From positions 1-6,778 of the forward strand of contig DUAL01000080.1 of the NCBI GenBank assembly GCA_012960835.1: DNA of 6,778 nt, in the 5' to 3' direction. The notes under the pieces are model-generated. The model saw only the letters and a list, made by a program, of their open reading frames with translations. It searched no databases and was not told where the DNA came from. This document shows positions 6,222-6,778 of the stretch, piece after piece. The position numbers and the translations under genes are program-made. Numbering within the stretch: the first letter of the stretch is position 1; each line of letters starts with the position of its first letter. Source of the DNA: Flavobacteriales bacterium (GTDB taxonomy: Bacteria; Bacteroidota; Bacteroidia; Flavobacteriales; BACL11).

Positions 6222-6778
6222 TTATTCAAAAGATACTTTTAATCCTAATCCGCTAAGCTCATGTAACAATACATTGAATGATTCTGGAATTCCTGCTTTT
6301 GGTAAAGGATTTCCTTTTACAATGGCTTCATAAGCTTTTGCTCTTCCTATTACATCATCCGATTTTAAGGTCAGCATTTCTTGTAAAATGTTGGAAGCAC
6401 CATAACCCTCTAATGCCCAAACCTCCATCTCACCCAATCTTTGTCCACCGAATTGCGCTTTACCCCCAAGTGGTTGCTGTGTAATAAGGGAATAAGGACC
6501 AATAGAACGAGCATGCATTTTATCATCAATTAAGTGTCCTAGTTTTAGCATGTAGATTATTCCCACTGTTGCTGGTTGATCGAATTTCTCTCCAGTTCCA
6601 CCATCATATAAATAAGTTTCTCCATAAGTTGGTAATCCAGCTTCTTTCATTTCTTTATTAATGTCCTCAATACTAGCGCCATCAAAAACAGGAGTAAAAT
6701 ACCTTTTATCTAATTTCTGACCAGCCCAACCTAAAATGGTTTCGTAAATCTGACCAAGGTTCATCCTTGAAGGCACTC
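6222..6778 (-). CDS. rpoB: DNA-directed RNA polymerase subunit beta, C-terminal part (partial)
   Basis: The last roughly 185 codons of the beta subunit are present; the gene continues beyond the right edge of the window. The first complete codon, GTG at 6776-6774, is the Val of the conserved G-V-P-S-R-M-N-L-G-Q segment. It is an internal codon and not a start. The segment GGKAQFGGQRLGEMEVWALE, followed by GYGASNILQEMLTLKSDDVIGR, is the hallmark C-terminal clamp region that contacts beta'. The frame ends in K-V-S-F-E and a TAA at 6224-6222, then 17 bp lead to rpoC. Gene order rpoB-rpoC is the standard operon arrangement. No defects are visible in this part. Confidence 0.98.
   Translation of the reverse strand, partial: VPSRMNLGQIYETILGWAGQKLDKRYFTPVFDGASIEDINKEMKEAGLPTYGETYLYDGGTGEKFDQPATVGIIYMLKLGHLIDDKMHARSIGPYSLITQQPLGGKAQFGGQRLGEMEVWALEGYGASNILQEMLTLKSDDVIGRAKAYEAIVKGNPLPKAGIPESFNVLLHELSGLGLKVSFE

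Noticed and set aside
5878..6484. Open frames on the + strand opposite the start of rpoC and the end of rpoB (5878-6102, 6278-6484)
   Set aside because: They are antisense to conserved polymerase codons with no supporting signals.
6774..6776. GTG as the start codon of a separate 184-aa gene
   Set aside because: It is the Val codon inside the conserved beta-subunit segment GVPSRMNLGQ, so the frame is the truncated end of rpoB.

Overview
The window looks like a chromosomal, AT-rich segment from a member of the Bacteroidota, probably a flavobacterium-like lineage. The evidence is the RpoC and RpoB sequence style, the small DUF3467 gene directly behind rpoC, A/T-rich leaders without Shine-Dalgarno sequences, and a TAnnTTTG-type -7 box ahead of the first gene. 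The protein content is mostly housekeeping.

Left part, + strand (1-1410): a candidate promoter, a small SnoaL/DUF4440-like lipoprotein gene (56-541), then 20 bp later a UbiA-family membrane prenyltransferase gene (562-1410). The two probably form one transcription unit. Middle (1411-1530): a convergent intergenic region with a strong bidirectional intrinsic terminator (1501-1525) and a weaker hairpin beside it. Right part, - strand (6778 down to 1531): the end of the core RNA polymerase operon, in the order 3' end of rpoB, complete rpoC (1448 aa), and a DUF3467 gene. Gaps are only 17 and 12 bp, and the terminator follows the last stop codon.

The unusual element is at 476-561, across the lipoprotein/ubiA junction. 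These 86 bases divide without remainder into X-L-X'-Y-L'-Y'. X/X' is a perfect 20-bp inverted repeat (476-495/512-531). Y/Y' is a perfect 7-bp inverted repeat (532-538/555-561). The two 16-base loops, L (496-511) and L' (539-554), are themselves complementary at 15 of 16 positions. The RNA could form two abutting hairpins with kissing loops, or switch to one long alternative stem (494-511/539-556). The element contains the last codons and stop of the lipoprotein gene and ends at the base before the ubiA-family ATG. It is therefore a strong candidate for a cis-acting RNA switch or translational-coupling device, a palindromic repeat unit, or the scar of serial template switching. I do not recognise it as a described family, and no other novel multi-gene system is visible here.
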